Source: Deltaproteobacteria bacterium
Lineage (GTDB): Bacteria > Acidobacteriota > Thermoanaerobaculia > Multivoradales > JAHZIX01
Assembly: GCA_022601195.1 (NCBI GenBank)
Contig: JAHZIX010000005.1
Span: forward strand, 62,001 to 126,000
DNA: 64,000 nt
Reading direction: 5' to 3'
Positions 1 to 8,039 of this stretch are shown piece by piece. The notes beneath the pieces are model-generated. The model made no database searches, was not told where the DNA came from, and worked only from the letters and a program-made list of their open reading frames with translations. Each line of letters starts with the position of its first letter. Position 1 is the stretch's first letter. The translations under genes were made by a program, and so were the position numbers.

Positions 1-112
1 TACGAATCCCGTCGGGCGATTTCTATCTAATCCGGGTAGTCTTGGAGCCCAGAAGCCGCAGACGGGTTGGGGGAGGTGCTCCCGGCGCAACGGGGTTGGA
101 TATGATGCGTCT

Positions 113-3100
113 ATGGAAGAACCCCTGCGCCGTCGTGGCAGCCCGGTCTTGCCCATTTCTCGGCGGGCCCGGGCTCGGTTCGACCTGGAGGACGAGGAGT
201 TTCCTCGCGGTGATGCGACGCCGGAAGACTATCTCCACGCGGCTCGCCGCCTAGCGGATCGGGTCAACAGCAGGGCGGAGCTGAATGAAGGTGCGGAAGA
301 CGGTGCTTCAGAAGACGGCGCTTTAGAAGACGGTGCTTCAGAGTCTGGGGTTTCCGCTGGCCGCCTTCATGCTCTCGTTCTGATATCTCGGTTCCTTGGC
401 CTGCTGCTCGGCCAGTATCGCCAGCAACGCCATTCCGATGTGCTCAGCCAGGCGGTGGACTGGCTGGAAGAGCGGTTCGGGGCTCACCGCCTTCAGAAGA
501 CTTGGCAGGCATTGGATCATTTCTTCCCGTCAGGTAACGAAAGCTCCGGGAGCTCGAATTCGATCGCAGAACAGAGCGGGGTTAAGGGCACCTCATCCAT
601 CGGGGCTGGGGAGCCAGGACGGTCCAGGGCAGAAGAAGGCCTCGAGGCCCTGCTAGTGATCTGGGCTCTCAACGACAACCCAGCGGTAGGTCCCTGGCAG
701 CAGCTCTTCGATGATGGAGAGCTCGAAGAAACCTCTGGCTATCGGGACCTCTTCGTCAGTTTGAGGGAATTTTTCTCTCACCAGCCGGGCTTTGGCCCGG
801 ACGACGAAAACCTCCTCGACTTGGTGCGGGCGCCGGCGAGGGTGGCACCGGACTCCTTGCGGGGGCAGCTCAGGTTCATCAGCCGGGTGAGCCCTGATCT
901 CTTGGTCTCTGAACTCTCGGTCTCAGGTCTCTCGGAGATGGAGTTCAGGGATCGGACGCTGGCGGGCCCCGAGTCATCCGGATCCTCCTGGTCTCGCGAG
1001 GTCCTGGTCGGTCTCGATGTCCTGAGGGAAGAGGACAAACCAGTGTTTGTGGGACCGGGTGGAGCGCCTGGCCCCGGGCCTCCGGAGGTGCTCGACTTCG
1101 CTGGCATGGATGAGGAAGAGGAACGCTTTTCCGAGGACCGACGTTGGATGCCGGAATTGGTCCTGGTGGCGAAGAACGTCTTCGTTTGGTTGGATCAAAT
1201 TTCCTCCAACTACGGTCGGCCGGTGCATCGCTTGGATCAGATCCCCGACCGGGAACTGGATCGTCTGGCCCGATGGGGGATGAGCGGTCTGTGGCTGATC
1301 GGGCTGTGGCAGCGCAGCGACGCTTCTAGGCGTATCAAGAGATTGTGCGGGAATCCAGAAGCCGCCGCTTCTGCCTATTCCCTAGAGAACTATCGCATCG
1401 CTGAGGAGCTAGGAGGGGAGAAGGCTCTGGAAGATTTGACTCGCCGCGCCTCCCGCCGAGGAATTCGCCTCGCTTGCGACATGGTTCCCAACCATTTTGG
1501 TATCGACTCCCAATGGGTGATGGATCATCCGGAGCGTTTTCTTTCCCTGCCTCACCCCCCGTTCCCCGGCTACCGTTTCCAAGGGCCTGATTTGTCTTCA
1601 AATCCGGAGGTCGAGCTCTTCTTGGAGGATGGCTATTACAACCGCCAAGATGCCGCGGTGGTTTTCTTGCGCCGAGATCGCCAAACCGGCCAGGAACGGT
1701 TTATCTACCATGGCAACGACGGCACGGGGCTGCCCTGGAACGACACGGCCCAATTGGACTATCTGCGCCAAGAGACCCGAGAGGCCGTTATCGAAGCGAT
1801 CGTTTCCGTGGCGAAGAGATTTCCCATTATCCGGTTCGACGCGGCCATGACTCTAGCGCGGCGCCATGTGCAGAGACTTTGGTATCCGGAGCCGGGCAAG
1901 GGCGGGGACATCCCTTCCCGGGCGGCCCACGGGATCCGGGAAGCAGATTTTCGACGGCTCATGCCGAAAGAGTTTTGGCGAGAGGTCGTAGACCGGCTGG
2001 CTCGAGAAGCGCCGGACACTCTGTTGCTGGCCGAAGCCTTTTGGTTGATGGAGGGGTTTTTCGTCCGCACTCTCGGAATGCACAGGGTCTATCACAGCGC
2101 CTTCATGCACATGCTTCGGGACGAGGACAATGCTGGTTTTCGCCAGACCCTGCGCAACACCCTCGAATTCAATCCGGAGATTCTCAAGCGCTTTGTCAAC
2201 TATCTAACCACTCCGGATGAGGCGAGTGCCGCTCGGCAATTCGGCACCGGGGATAAATATTTCGGCACCTGTGCCTTGATGGTGACTCTTCCTGGATTGC
2301 CTCTATTCGGTCACGGGCAAGTGGAGGGACTGGCGGAGAAGTACGGCATGGAATACCGCCGCGCCTATTCTCGGGAAGAGCCTGTAGAAGCCCTGGTGGA
2401 AAGGCACCAAAGACAGATCGGGCCTCTGTTGGAACGCCGTCGGCTATTTGCCGGAGCCGAGCAGTTTCGTCTCTATGATTTTCAGGGCTCCCAGGGCAGA
2501 GTCGACGAGAATGTTTTGGCTTTCTCCAACGGCTTAAACCTGGCCGAAGGCAAGCGGGAGCGCGTTTTGGTGGTGTTTCACAACCATCCTGGGCGAACCC
2601 AGGGCCGCCTCCAGGTTTCTGTTCCTTGGCGACCGACGGGCGATGGGGCCGAGGGCAGTGGGGGAGGAGCGAGTCCTCTCAGGCAACAAACTCTCGCAGC
2701 AGCCTTGGGCTGGAATCCCGAAGGAGGGGAGGTCATCCGCTTCCGAGACCTGCTCAGTGGCCTCGAGTTTCTGGTGGAGACCGAAGCAGACCAACCCGTC
2801 TCCCTCGAACTGAGGTTGGGCCCCTATGAGTGCCGGGTGCTGACAGATTTTGAGATCCTGCCAGCGGAGGCCTCCCAGGGGGCACAGGTTTTGGTGGACT
2901 TCTTAGGGAACGAGGGAGTACCCAGTCTTCAGGAGGCCTTGGAGGATCTGCACCAGCTGCCCGCTCGAGATGCAGTTCAGGAGTTCCTGGAGCCTTCGTG
3001 GCTGAGCTCTCTAGAAGGTGGCTTTAGCCTCGGGGAGGGGCCAAGGGAGAGCCTCTTGGAGCGCTTCGAGGCCCATTCGGTTCTTTCTTTGCAAGCTCTA

Positions 3101-4057
3101 GAGCCCTGGGTGGAAGGCAGTGCAGAAACTCCTCTCGGCGGCAAGTCAGCAGGACGAGCAGGCGATACTGCAGGGGCAAAGACAGAGTCTTTAGCCAGAC
3201 CGCTCCTGCTAGCAGGCCAAACCCATCAGCTGCTGACTCGGATTCTCGGTCTGAGTGCTGCCGCAGGAGCAGGCCCCTCGGGTCGTTCATATGAAGCCAA
3301 GCTTGGGCGCTGGGTCCTGACGAAGCTCGGTGAAGACCTGAAGGGAGTCGGCCCGGGCGTTGTGTCCGAGGGCGAGAGCGCTCCCATTGCTGCTCCCGGC
3401 TCTCAGGATGAGGCGGCGGAAGGGGAGGCCTCTGACCGCGAGCTGGCCGGTGGCAAGAAGGCCGAAGGTCTGAGCCGACGAGGTGGCCTGCTGATCTGGG
3501 TCTGTCTACGAAATCTCGGTAGCTTGAAATCTTCTGCCCGGTCGGTTCATCGCAGCCGGGCCTTGTTCGATGCCTGGGGCCTGAACCCGGTGGTCGAGAG
3601 GTCCCTTCGCCGTCTGGGTCTGACTGCGCCCCAGGCCGCTCGGGCTGGAGCCGCGGTCAGACTTTTCATGGGCCAGAGGCAGGAGTGGTGGAAGGGGCTC
3701 GGGGAGCGTCCCATGGAAGCCCTTGTGGCGGCTTGGATCCGAGATCCGGAAGTGCGTCGCTTTCTCGATGTCAATACCTTCGAGGGAGTGCAGTGGTTCC
3801 ACCGGGAAGCCTTTGAGGAGCTTCTTTGGTGGACTGGAGCGGCCGCCTGGGTTGCTGGGACCCGAGGATCTTTGACTTTGGGCTGGAAAGTCGTCGCAGC
3901 CCTGGATGGAGCGGCAGAATTGGCTTCCTATCGGGTGGACCGCTTGCTCGAGGCGGTGTCCAAAGCCGAGATAGGGGCCGAGGCGAGGTCCGCTGGATCC
4001 AAGGCGGGAGTCGCCGAAGGTCTCGGCGCCCGTGATCGCCAAGAGGGATTGCAGTAA
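113..4057 (+). CDS. Large GH13 (alpha-amylase family) protein
   Basis: A 1314-residue cytoplasmic-looking protein (no signal peptide) with a GH13 alpha-glucan-active TIM barrel in the middle, roughly residues 370-740. Region I is CDMVPNHF (D456), region II is IRFDAAM (nucleophile D576), and region III is LLAEAFW (acid/base E641). Region IV reads NYLTTPDE (D702) where most amylases have NHD, so the usual His is replaced by Pro. All three catalytic carboxylates are present. The first 350 residues and the last 400 or so match nothing I recognise, and the N-terminus contains three copies of a five-residue EDGAS-type repeat. It lies 59 bp upstream of glgC on the same strand, which suggests a role in glycogen or maltodextrin metabolism. 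The exact reaction (hydrolase, transferase or GlgE-like) cannot be told from sequence alone. Start taken as the first in-frame ATG. Confidence 0.85.
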   Translation: MEEPLRRRGSPVLPISRRARARFDLEDEEFPRGDATPEDYLHAARRLADRVNSRAELNEGAEDGASEDGALEDGASESGVSAGRLHALVLISRFLGLLLGQYRQQRHSDVLSQAVDWLEERFGAHRLQKTWQALDHFFPSGNESSGSSNSIAEQSGVKGTSSIGAGEPGRSRAEEGLEALLVIWALNDNPAVGPWQQLFDDGELEETSGYRDLFVSLREFFSHQPGFGPDDENLLDLVRAPARVAPDSLRGQLRFISRVSPDLLVSELSVSGLSEMEFRDRTLAGPESSGSSWSREVLVGLDVLREEDKPVFVGPGGAPGPGPPEVLDFAGMDEEEERFSEDRRWMPELVLVAKNVFVWLDQISSNYGRPVHRLDQIPDRELDRLARWGMSGLWLIGLWQRSDASRRIKRLCGNPEAAASAYSLENYRIAEELGGEKALEDLTRRASRRGIRLACDMVPNHFGIDSQWVMDHPERFLSLPHPPFPGYRFQGPDLSSNPEVELFLEDGYYNRQDAAVVFLRRDRQTGQERFIYHGNDGTGLPWNDTAQLDYLRQETREAVIEAIVSVAKRFPIIRFDAAMTLARRHVQRLWYPEPGKGGDIPSRAAHGIREADFRRLMPKEFWREVVDRLAREAPDTLLLAEAFWLMEGFFVRTLGMHRVYHSAFMHMLRDEDNAGFRQTLRNTLEFNPEILKRFVNYLTTPDEASAARQFGTGDKYFGTCALMVTLPGLPLFGHGQVEGLAEKYGMEYRRAYSREEPVEALVERHQRQIGPLLERRRLFAGAEQFRLYDFQGSQGRVDENVLAFSNGLNLAEGKRERVLVVFHNHPGRTQGRLQVSVPWRPTGDGAEGSGGGASPLRQQTLAAALGWNPEGGEVIRFRDLLSGLEFLVETEADQPVSLELRLGPYECRVLTDFEILPAEASQGAQVLVDFLGNEGVPSLQEALEDLHQLPARDAVQEFLEPSWLSSLEGGFSLGEGPRESLLERFEAHSVLSLQALEPWVEGSAETPLGGKSAGRAGDTAGAKTESLARPLLLAGQTHQLLTRILGLSAAAGAGPSGRSYEAKLGRWVLTKLGEDLKGVGPGVVSEGESAPIAAPGSQDEAAEGEASDRELAGGKKAEGLSRRGGLLIWVCLRNLGSLKSSARSVHRSRALFDAWGLNPVVERSLRRLGLTAPQAARAGAAVRLFMGQRQEWWKGLGERPMEALVAAWIRDPEVRRFLDVNTFEGVQWFHREAFEELLWWTGAAAWVAGTRGSLTLGWKVVAALDGAAELASYRVDRLLEAVSKAEIGAEARSAGSKAGVAEGLGARDRQEGLQ
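296..340 (+). repeat. Three 15-bp tandem repeats inside the GH13 gene
   Basis: Three consecutive 15-bp units encode EDGAS, EDGAL and EDGAS at about residues 62-76 of the GH13 protein. They are in frame and look like a recent local slippage expansion in a linker. Confidence 0.85.
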
Positions 4058-4116
4058 TATCTAGTGGTTTCTTAACTCAGCCATCGAATGGGTGCTCGCG
4101 AGCATCGGGAGGATGC

Positions 4117-5379
4117 ATGGACAAGGTAGTGACGGCCATCTTGGGCGGAGGTCAGGGAGCTCGGCTGTGGCCCCTCACTCGGGATCGAGCGAAACCGGCG
4201 GTGCCGGTGGGAGGGAAGTTCCGCCTCATCGATATCCCCATCAGCAGTAGCTTGCACGCGGGCATCGACCGAATCTATGTCCTGACCCAATTCAACAGCG
4301 CCAGCTTGCATCGCCACATCGCTCAAACCTACCGCTTCGACTCTTTCCGGGATGGCTTCGTCAACATTCTGGCGGCGGAGCAGAATGTTCACAATGCCGA
4401 CTGGTACCAAGGCACAGCGGATGCCGTGCGCCAGAATCTGGAACGCTTGACCTACCTGGGGACACAGGATGTCTTGGTGCTCTCCGGAGACCAACTCTAT
4501 TCAATCAATCTTCGTGAATTCGTCGATCGTCATCGCGATCGGGAAGCGGACATCAGCATCGCAGTCAAACCGGTGCCTCGAGAAGACGCTCGAGGACTGG
4601 GAATCATGCGAGTGAATCCGGACGGCCGTATCGTCGAGTTCGTGGAAAAACCTCAAGAAGAATCGGAATTGGACCGCCTTGCCCTGAGCGGGGAAGCGCT
4701 AGCCAAGCTTGGTTTCGATGCAGAGGACGGCTCCCTGCTGGCCAGCATGGGGATGTACGTGTTCAAGTCGGGGCCCCTTCGCCAGGCTTTGGAAGGAACC
4801 GAGGCGACGGATTTTGGACGTGAGGTGATTCCCCAAGCCATCGACCGCTACAAAGTCTTTGCCTATGGCTACCATGGCTATTGGCGGGATATCGGAACCA
4901 TTCCTGCCTTTCATGAGGCGAATCTGGAGTTGTGCCGACCCTTGCCGCCTCTGAATCTCTACGATCAGGAATACCCCCTGTTTACTCACCCCCGCTTTCT
5001 GCCGGGAACCAAGGTCAATCAATGCCAGATTCTTCGTTCGATTCTCTGTGAAGGGAGCATCATCTCCGGCAAACGCGTCGTGGATTCGATCGTTGGAATT
5101 CGCTCTGTAGTTCGCTCCGGATCCGTGATCGAACGGTCAATTCTCATGGGATCCAACACCATTGCAGCCGAAGAGAGGGCGAAAACTCTCCCTCTGGGAA
5201 TCGGTCGCGGCTGCCAAATTCGCAACGCCATCATCGATACCAATGCTCGTATTGGCGACGATTGCCAACTACTCAACGAACGAGGAGTAGAAACAGAGGA
5301 TGGGGAGAACTACCATATCCGAGGGGGTATCATCGTCGTTCCCAGGGAAGCCGAGATCGCTCCGGGCACCGTCATTTAG
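4117..5379 (+). CDS. glgC: Glucose-1-phosphate adenylyltransferase (ADP-glucose pyrophosphorylase)
   Basis: Makes ADP-glucose from ATP and glucose-1-phosphate, the committed step of bacterial glycogen synthesis. At 420 residues it is close to the usual length. The N-terminal nucleotidyltransferase fold shows the glycine-rich loop LGGGQGARLWPLT followed by a Lys in DRAKPAVPVGGK, then WYQGTADAVRQN, LSGDQLYSIN and EFVEKP. The C-terminal 130 residues form the left-handed beta-helix expected for this family. The ATG at 4117 follows a GGGAGG Shine-Dalgarno. A 12-bp perfect palindrome (TGCTCGCGAGCA, 4093-4104) sits just before that site and could form a small hairpin. It is probably co-transcribed with the GH13 gene upstream; the debranching enzyme glgX lies about 13 kb downstream. 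Confidence 0.96.
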   Translation: MDKVVTAILGGGQGARLWPLTRDRAKPAVPVGGKFRLIDIPISSSLHAGIDRIYVLTQFNSASLHRHIAQTYRFDSFRDGFVNILAAEQNVHNADWYQGTADAVRQNLERLTYLGTQDVLVLSGDQLYSINLREFVDRHRDREADISIAVKPVPREDARGLGIMRVNPDGRIVEFVEKPQEESELDRLALSGEALAKLGFDAEDGSLLASMGMYVFKSGPLRQALEGTEATDFGREVIPQAIDRYKVFAYGYHGYWRDIGTIPAFHEANLELCRPLPPLNLYDQEYPLFTHPRFLPGTKVNQCQILRSILCEGSIISGKRVVDSIVGIRSVVRSGSVIERSILMGSNTIAAEERAKTLPLGIGRGCQIRNAIIDTNARIGDDCQLLNERGVETEDGENYHIRGGIIVVPREAEIAPGTVI

Positions 5380-5545
5380 GCGGTATTAAAGTGGAAATGA
5401 GTTGGAATCTGGGGGGAATCTAAGTAGGGGTTTTCCCAAAGTCTCGGCCCTGAGAGAGATTCCTGCGCTAGAATGGTCCTGTACCCTTCACGGCTTAGCG
5501 CTCTCTGATCTCCCCATGCAGATCGCTGCTTGCAGAAGGTTCTGC

Positions 5546-5561
5546 TGGCAAAAGCATTGCG
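5546..5561 (+). promoter_or_regulatory. Sigma-54-like -24/-12 promoter before the receiver/HD-GYP pair
   Basis: TGGCAAAAGCATTGCG has GG and GC dinucleotides separated exactly as in the RpoN consensus (TGGCAC-N5-TTGC). It would start transcription near 5572, leaving a leader of about 24 nt before the ATG at 5596. This is a motif match only; no enhancer or activator site was identified. Confidence 0.5.
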
Positions 5562-5595
5562 GTGACGACGAGAGAATATTGGTTTCGGAGAACGG

Positions 5596-5958
5596 ATGAA
5601 GACGATTCTGCTCGTAGAAGACGAGAACGATCTGAGATTCGTCATCAAGACGACACTCGAGAGTCCAAAGTATCGAATTCTTGAGGCTCAGGATGGCAGG
5701 GAGGCGCTCGAAATCCTGCGTTCGGAACCCGTGGATTTGGTTTTGCTGGATTGGATGATGCCCGGTTTGAGTGGGATAGGCGTCGCCAAAGCTCTGCGCG
5801 AAGACCCAGTCACTGCGAAAGTTCCGATCATCATGGTGACAGCGCGATCTCAACGTGCCGACATCGAAAAGGGAAGGTCCCTGGGAGCTTTCGCCTACTT
5901 GGTCAAGCCTTTTAGCCCATTGGAGCTACTCGCCACGGTCGAGGAGGCCCTGGGTTGA
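5596..5958 (+). CDS. Single-domain response regulator (CheY-like receiver)
   Basis: A 120-residue stand-alone receiver domain with the complete phosphorylation site: acidic pair E8/D9, phospho-acceptor D52 in LLDWMMPG, T82 and K104 in LVKPF. It has no output domain. Its stop codon overlaps the TTG start of the following HD-GYP gene (TTGA), so the two are very probably translated together, with the receiver acting as the phospho-input of the c-di-GMP-type phosphodiesterase next door. The histidine kinase that would phosphorylate it may be the interrupted membrane kinase just downstream, but that is inference. Confidence 0.93.
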   Translation: MKTILLVEDENDLRFVIKTTLESPKYRILEAQDGREALEILRSEPVDLVLLDWMMPGLSGIGVAKALREDPVTAKVPIIMVTARSQRADIEKGRSLGAFAYLVKPFSPLELLATVEEALG

Positions 5959-6818
5959 AGGACGGCCTCGCCAGCTCTGAGCAGCAGGCCGGCAATACTC
6001 CGACCCGAGATTCGCCCGTCACTGAAGAGCATGATCTTGCCACCGGGGTTTCCCAGTTGGCGATGTATGCTCGAGACCTCAAATTTCTTCTTGAGCGGGA
6101 GGCTTCCAAGACGCGGCAGTTGGAAGCGGCGAATCGCCAGTTGGAGCGCTATGCTCGAGACCTCAAGAGAGCTTGGGAAGAAGAAAAGTGGCGCCGGACG
6201 GAAATCGACCGCGCCTACTACGACACCTTGCTTCGGCTGAGCCGGGCGGCAGAGCTTCGGGACGGCGAGACAGGCCTCCACATGCAACGCATGACCCGCT
6301 ACGCACGACTCCTCGCCCTGCACCTGTCCCTTCCCTTGGCGAAAGCAGAGGACATTGCTTTCGCTGCGCCGCTTCACGATGTGGGCAAGATCGGAGTACC
6401 GGATCAGGTCCTCAGAGACCCCGGACCACTTTCCCCCGAAGACCGGGCCATCATGGAGCAGCACACCGTGATCGGAGCTTCGTTGTTGGAAGGTTCCTCA
6501 TCGCGCCTCCTGGAACTGGCTCGGACGATCGCCCTGACCCACCACGAGCGCTGGGATGGGAGTGGTTATCCCCACGGCTTGGAGAGGGACGAGATTCCCC
6601 TGGCAGGGCGTATCGTCATGCTGTGTGATCAATATGATGCGCTGCGAAGTCGTCGCTCTTACAAGAGTGCCTTCGACCACGAAAAGACTTGTAGGATTCT
6701 TCTTAAGGGCGACGATAGGACTCATCCGGAGCACTTCGACCCTCAGCTTTTGCAGGCCTTTGAAGAGATTCATGAGGATTTTGCGGAGATTTTCTCCGGC
6801 ACGGAAGAGTCTTCTTGA
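5955..6818 (+). CDS. HD-GYP domain protein (putative cyclic-di-GMP phosphodiesterase)
   Basis: A 287-residue protein. Residues about 35-85 form a coiled coil containing a 28-residue internal duplication: YARDLK occurs twice and its DNA is repeated almost exactly 84 bp apart. The HD-GYP domain occupies about 90-280, with H141-D142 in LHDVGKIGVPD and the diagnostic HHERWDGSGYP at 196-206, so both metal-binding and GYP motifs are intact. Members of this family hydrolyse cyclic-di-GMP. The TTG start at 5955 overlaps the stop of the receiver gene, indicating translational coupling. The soluble coiled coil in place of a fused receiver suggests the receiver acts in trans. Confidence 0.9.
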   Translation: MKDGLASSEQQAGNTPTRDSPVTEEHDLATGVSQLAMYARDLKFLLEREASKTRQLEAANRQLERYARDLKRAWEEEKWRRTEIDRAYYDTLLRLSRAAELRDGETGLHMQRMTRYARLLALHLSLPLAKAEDIAFAAPLHDVGKIGVPDQVLRDPGPLSPEDRAIMEQHTVIGASLLEGSSSRLLELARTIALTHHERWDGSGYPHGLERDEIPLAGRIVMLCDQYDALRSRRSYKSAFDHEKTCRILLKGDDRTHPEHFDPQLLQAFEEIHEDFAEIFSGTEESS

Positions 6819-6998
6819 TATTCTTTTAAGTATTGAAGTGCCTCGGTTCCCTCCTGGGGCAACCTGCGCGCGTGTTTTCAAGGCCGGTCTTCAGGACCCG
6901 TTCTCAGGATCGGTTTCGAGAAAGAGCATTTAGAAAAGAACTTCGAGCTTCCTTTGGCAGCTCGGGTGTGGAGATCATTCGGCTCTTCAGCAGACACC

Positions 6999-8024
6999 AT
7001 GACGGACAAAGCTCGAATCCTCACTTTACCGACTCTGTTCGGTGAACGAATTCCCGCCACCGGCGGTAGCGCATTGCTGTTAGTGGTGATTGGCCTCTCC
7101 GTCCTTCCCTTTTTCCTGATTCAACTTCTGGGAGCCTCGTTTGGCTCGATCGAACCTACGGGATCGCTTCCAGCGGCGAGTTCCGCTTGGCACCTGGCTC
7201 TTCCCTGGGTCGTGTCCTGCCTAGGCCTCGTCACCAGCCTATTGGTTCTCACTCACGCTTTCGGAGTCGGTGATCTGGTGCCGGCCACCATCGCCAAGGG
7301 CCTCCTCTTCTTTGTGGGCTTGGACGTCGCTTACGGCGTTGCTGTGGGGTACTACCTTTTGTCCTCAGCCCCCGGAAGAGGATCGGTGTATGGTCTTTGG
7401 CTGACCGATCGCGTAGCCGTTAGTCTCTGTATGGCGATTGCAGCAGCTTTCGCTTCCCGATTGGGGCGCCGGGAGGCGACGGAGAAACCGTCCGCTGGGA
7501 GCGTCTTGTTGTGCTTTATCACCGGAATCGTCGCTGCCGCCTTAGCTTGGCAAGTCTGGGTTTCAAAGAACGTAGTTGAAGGTGTCCACCCTCTGCAGGC
7601 GGTGCCGCGGCCTTGGGACCTTCTTCCGCTGGTCATCTTTGGGATCACTGCTCTCGTTCTCGTACCGTCCTTTCATCGCCTGCGACCCAATCGTTTTTCC
7701 CACGCACTGTTGCTGAGCCTCATCCCTCAAGCGGTCGCCCAGGTTCACATGGCCTTTGGCTCCTCGGTGCTCTTTGATTCTCACTTTCAGGCGGCCCAGA
7801 TGTTGCGGGTCGTGGCTGCGGCGTTGCCTTTGGCGGGTCTGATCTTCGATGATTGGGAAGCCTACCGGCAAAGGACGGAGGCCACGGACGATTTGCTGAA
7901 GGTTCGGCGGCGACTGGAGCAGAAGACTCGGGATCTGACCCAGACCCATGAGCTGCTCGGCCAGACCGCTCGCCAGCGTCGCCGAGTGGAGCAGGATCTG
8001 CAGATCTTGCGCAAGGCGGTGTAA
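6999..8024 (+). CDS. N-terminal part of an interrupted membrane histidine kinase (7-8 TM sensor)
   Basis: Seven to eight hydrophobic segments between residues about 15 and 285 form a polytopic membrane sensor, followed by a coiled coil of about 40 residues and the first strand of a PAS domain. Reading stops at a TAA (8022-8024) directly inside that PAS domain (LRKAV-stop-TTRIGVQ). The same reading frame continues after the stop with the rest of the PAS domain, a second PAS, HisKA and HATPase. The two pieces were therefore almost certainly one gene of about 803 codons. ATG 6999 is preferred; a TTG at 6954 in the same frame is an alternative. On its own this fragment has no catalytic domain. 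Confidence 0.75.
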   Translation: MTDKARILTLPTLFGERIPATGGSALLLVVIGLSVLPFFLIQLLGASFGSIEPTGSLPAASSAWHLALPWVVSCLGLVTSLLVLTHAFGVGDLVPATIAKGLLFFVGLDVAYGVAVGYYLLSSAPGRGSVYGLWLTDRVAVSLCMAIAAAFASRLGRREATEKPSAGSVLLCFITGIVAAALAWQVWVSKNVVEGVHPLQAVPRPWDLLPLVIFGITALVLVPSFHRLRPNRFSHALLLSLIPQAVAQVHMAFGSSVLFDSHFQAAQMLRVVAAALPLAGLIFDDWEAYRQRTEATDDLLKVRRRLEQKTRDLTQTHELLGQTARQRRRVEQDLQILRKAV

Positions 8025-8039
8025 ACCACTCGCATCGGC

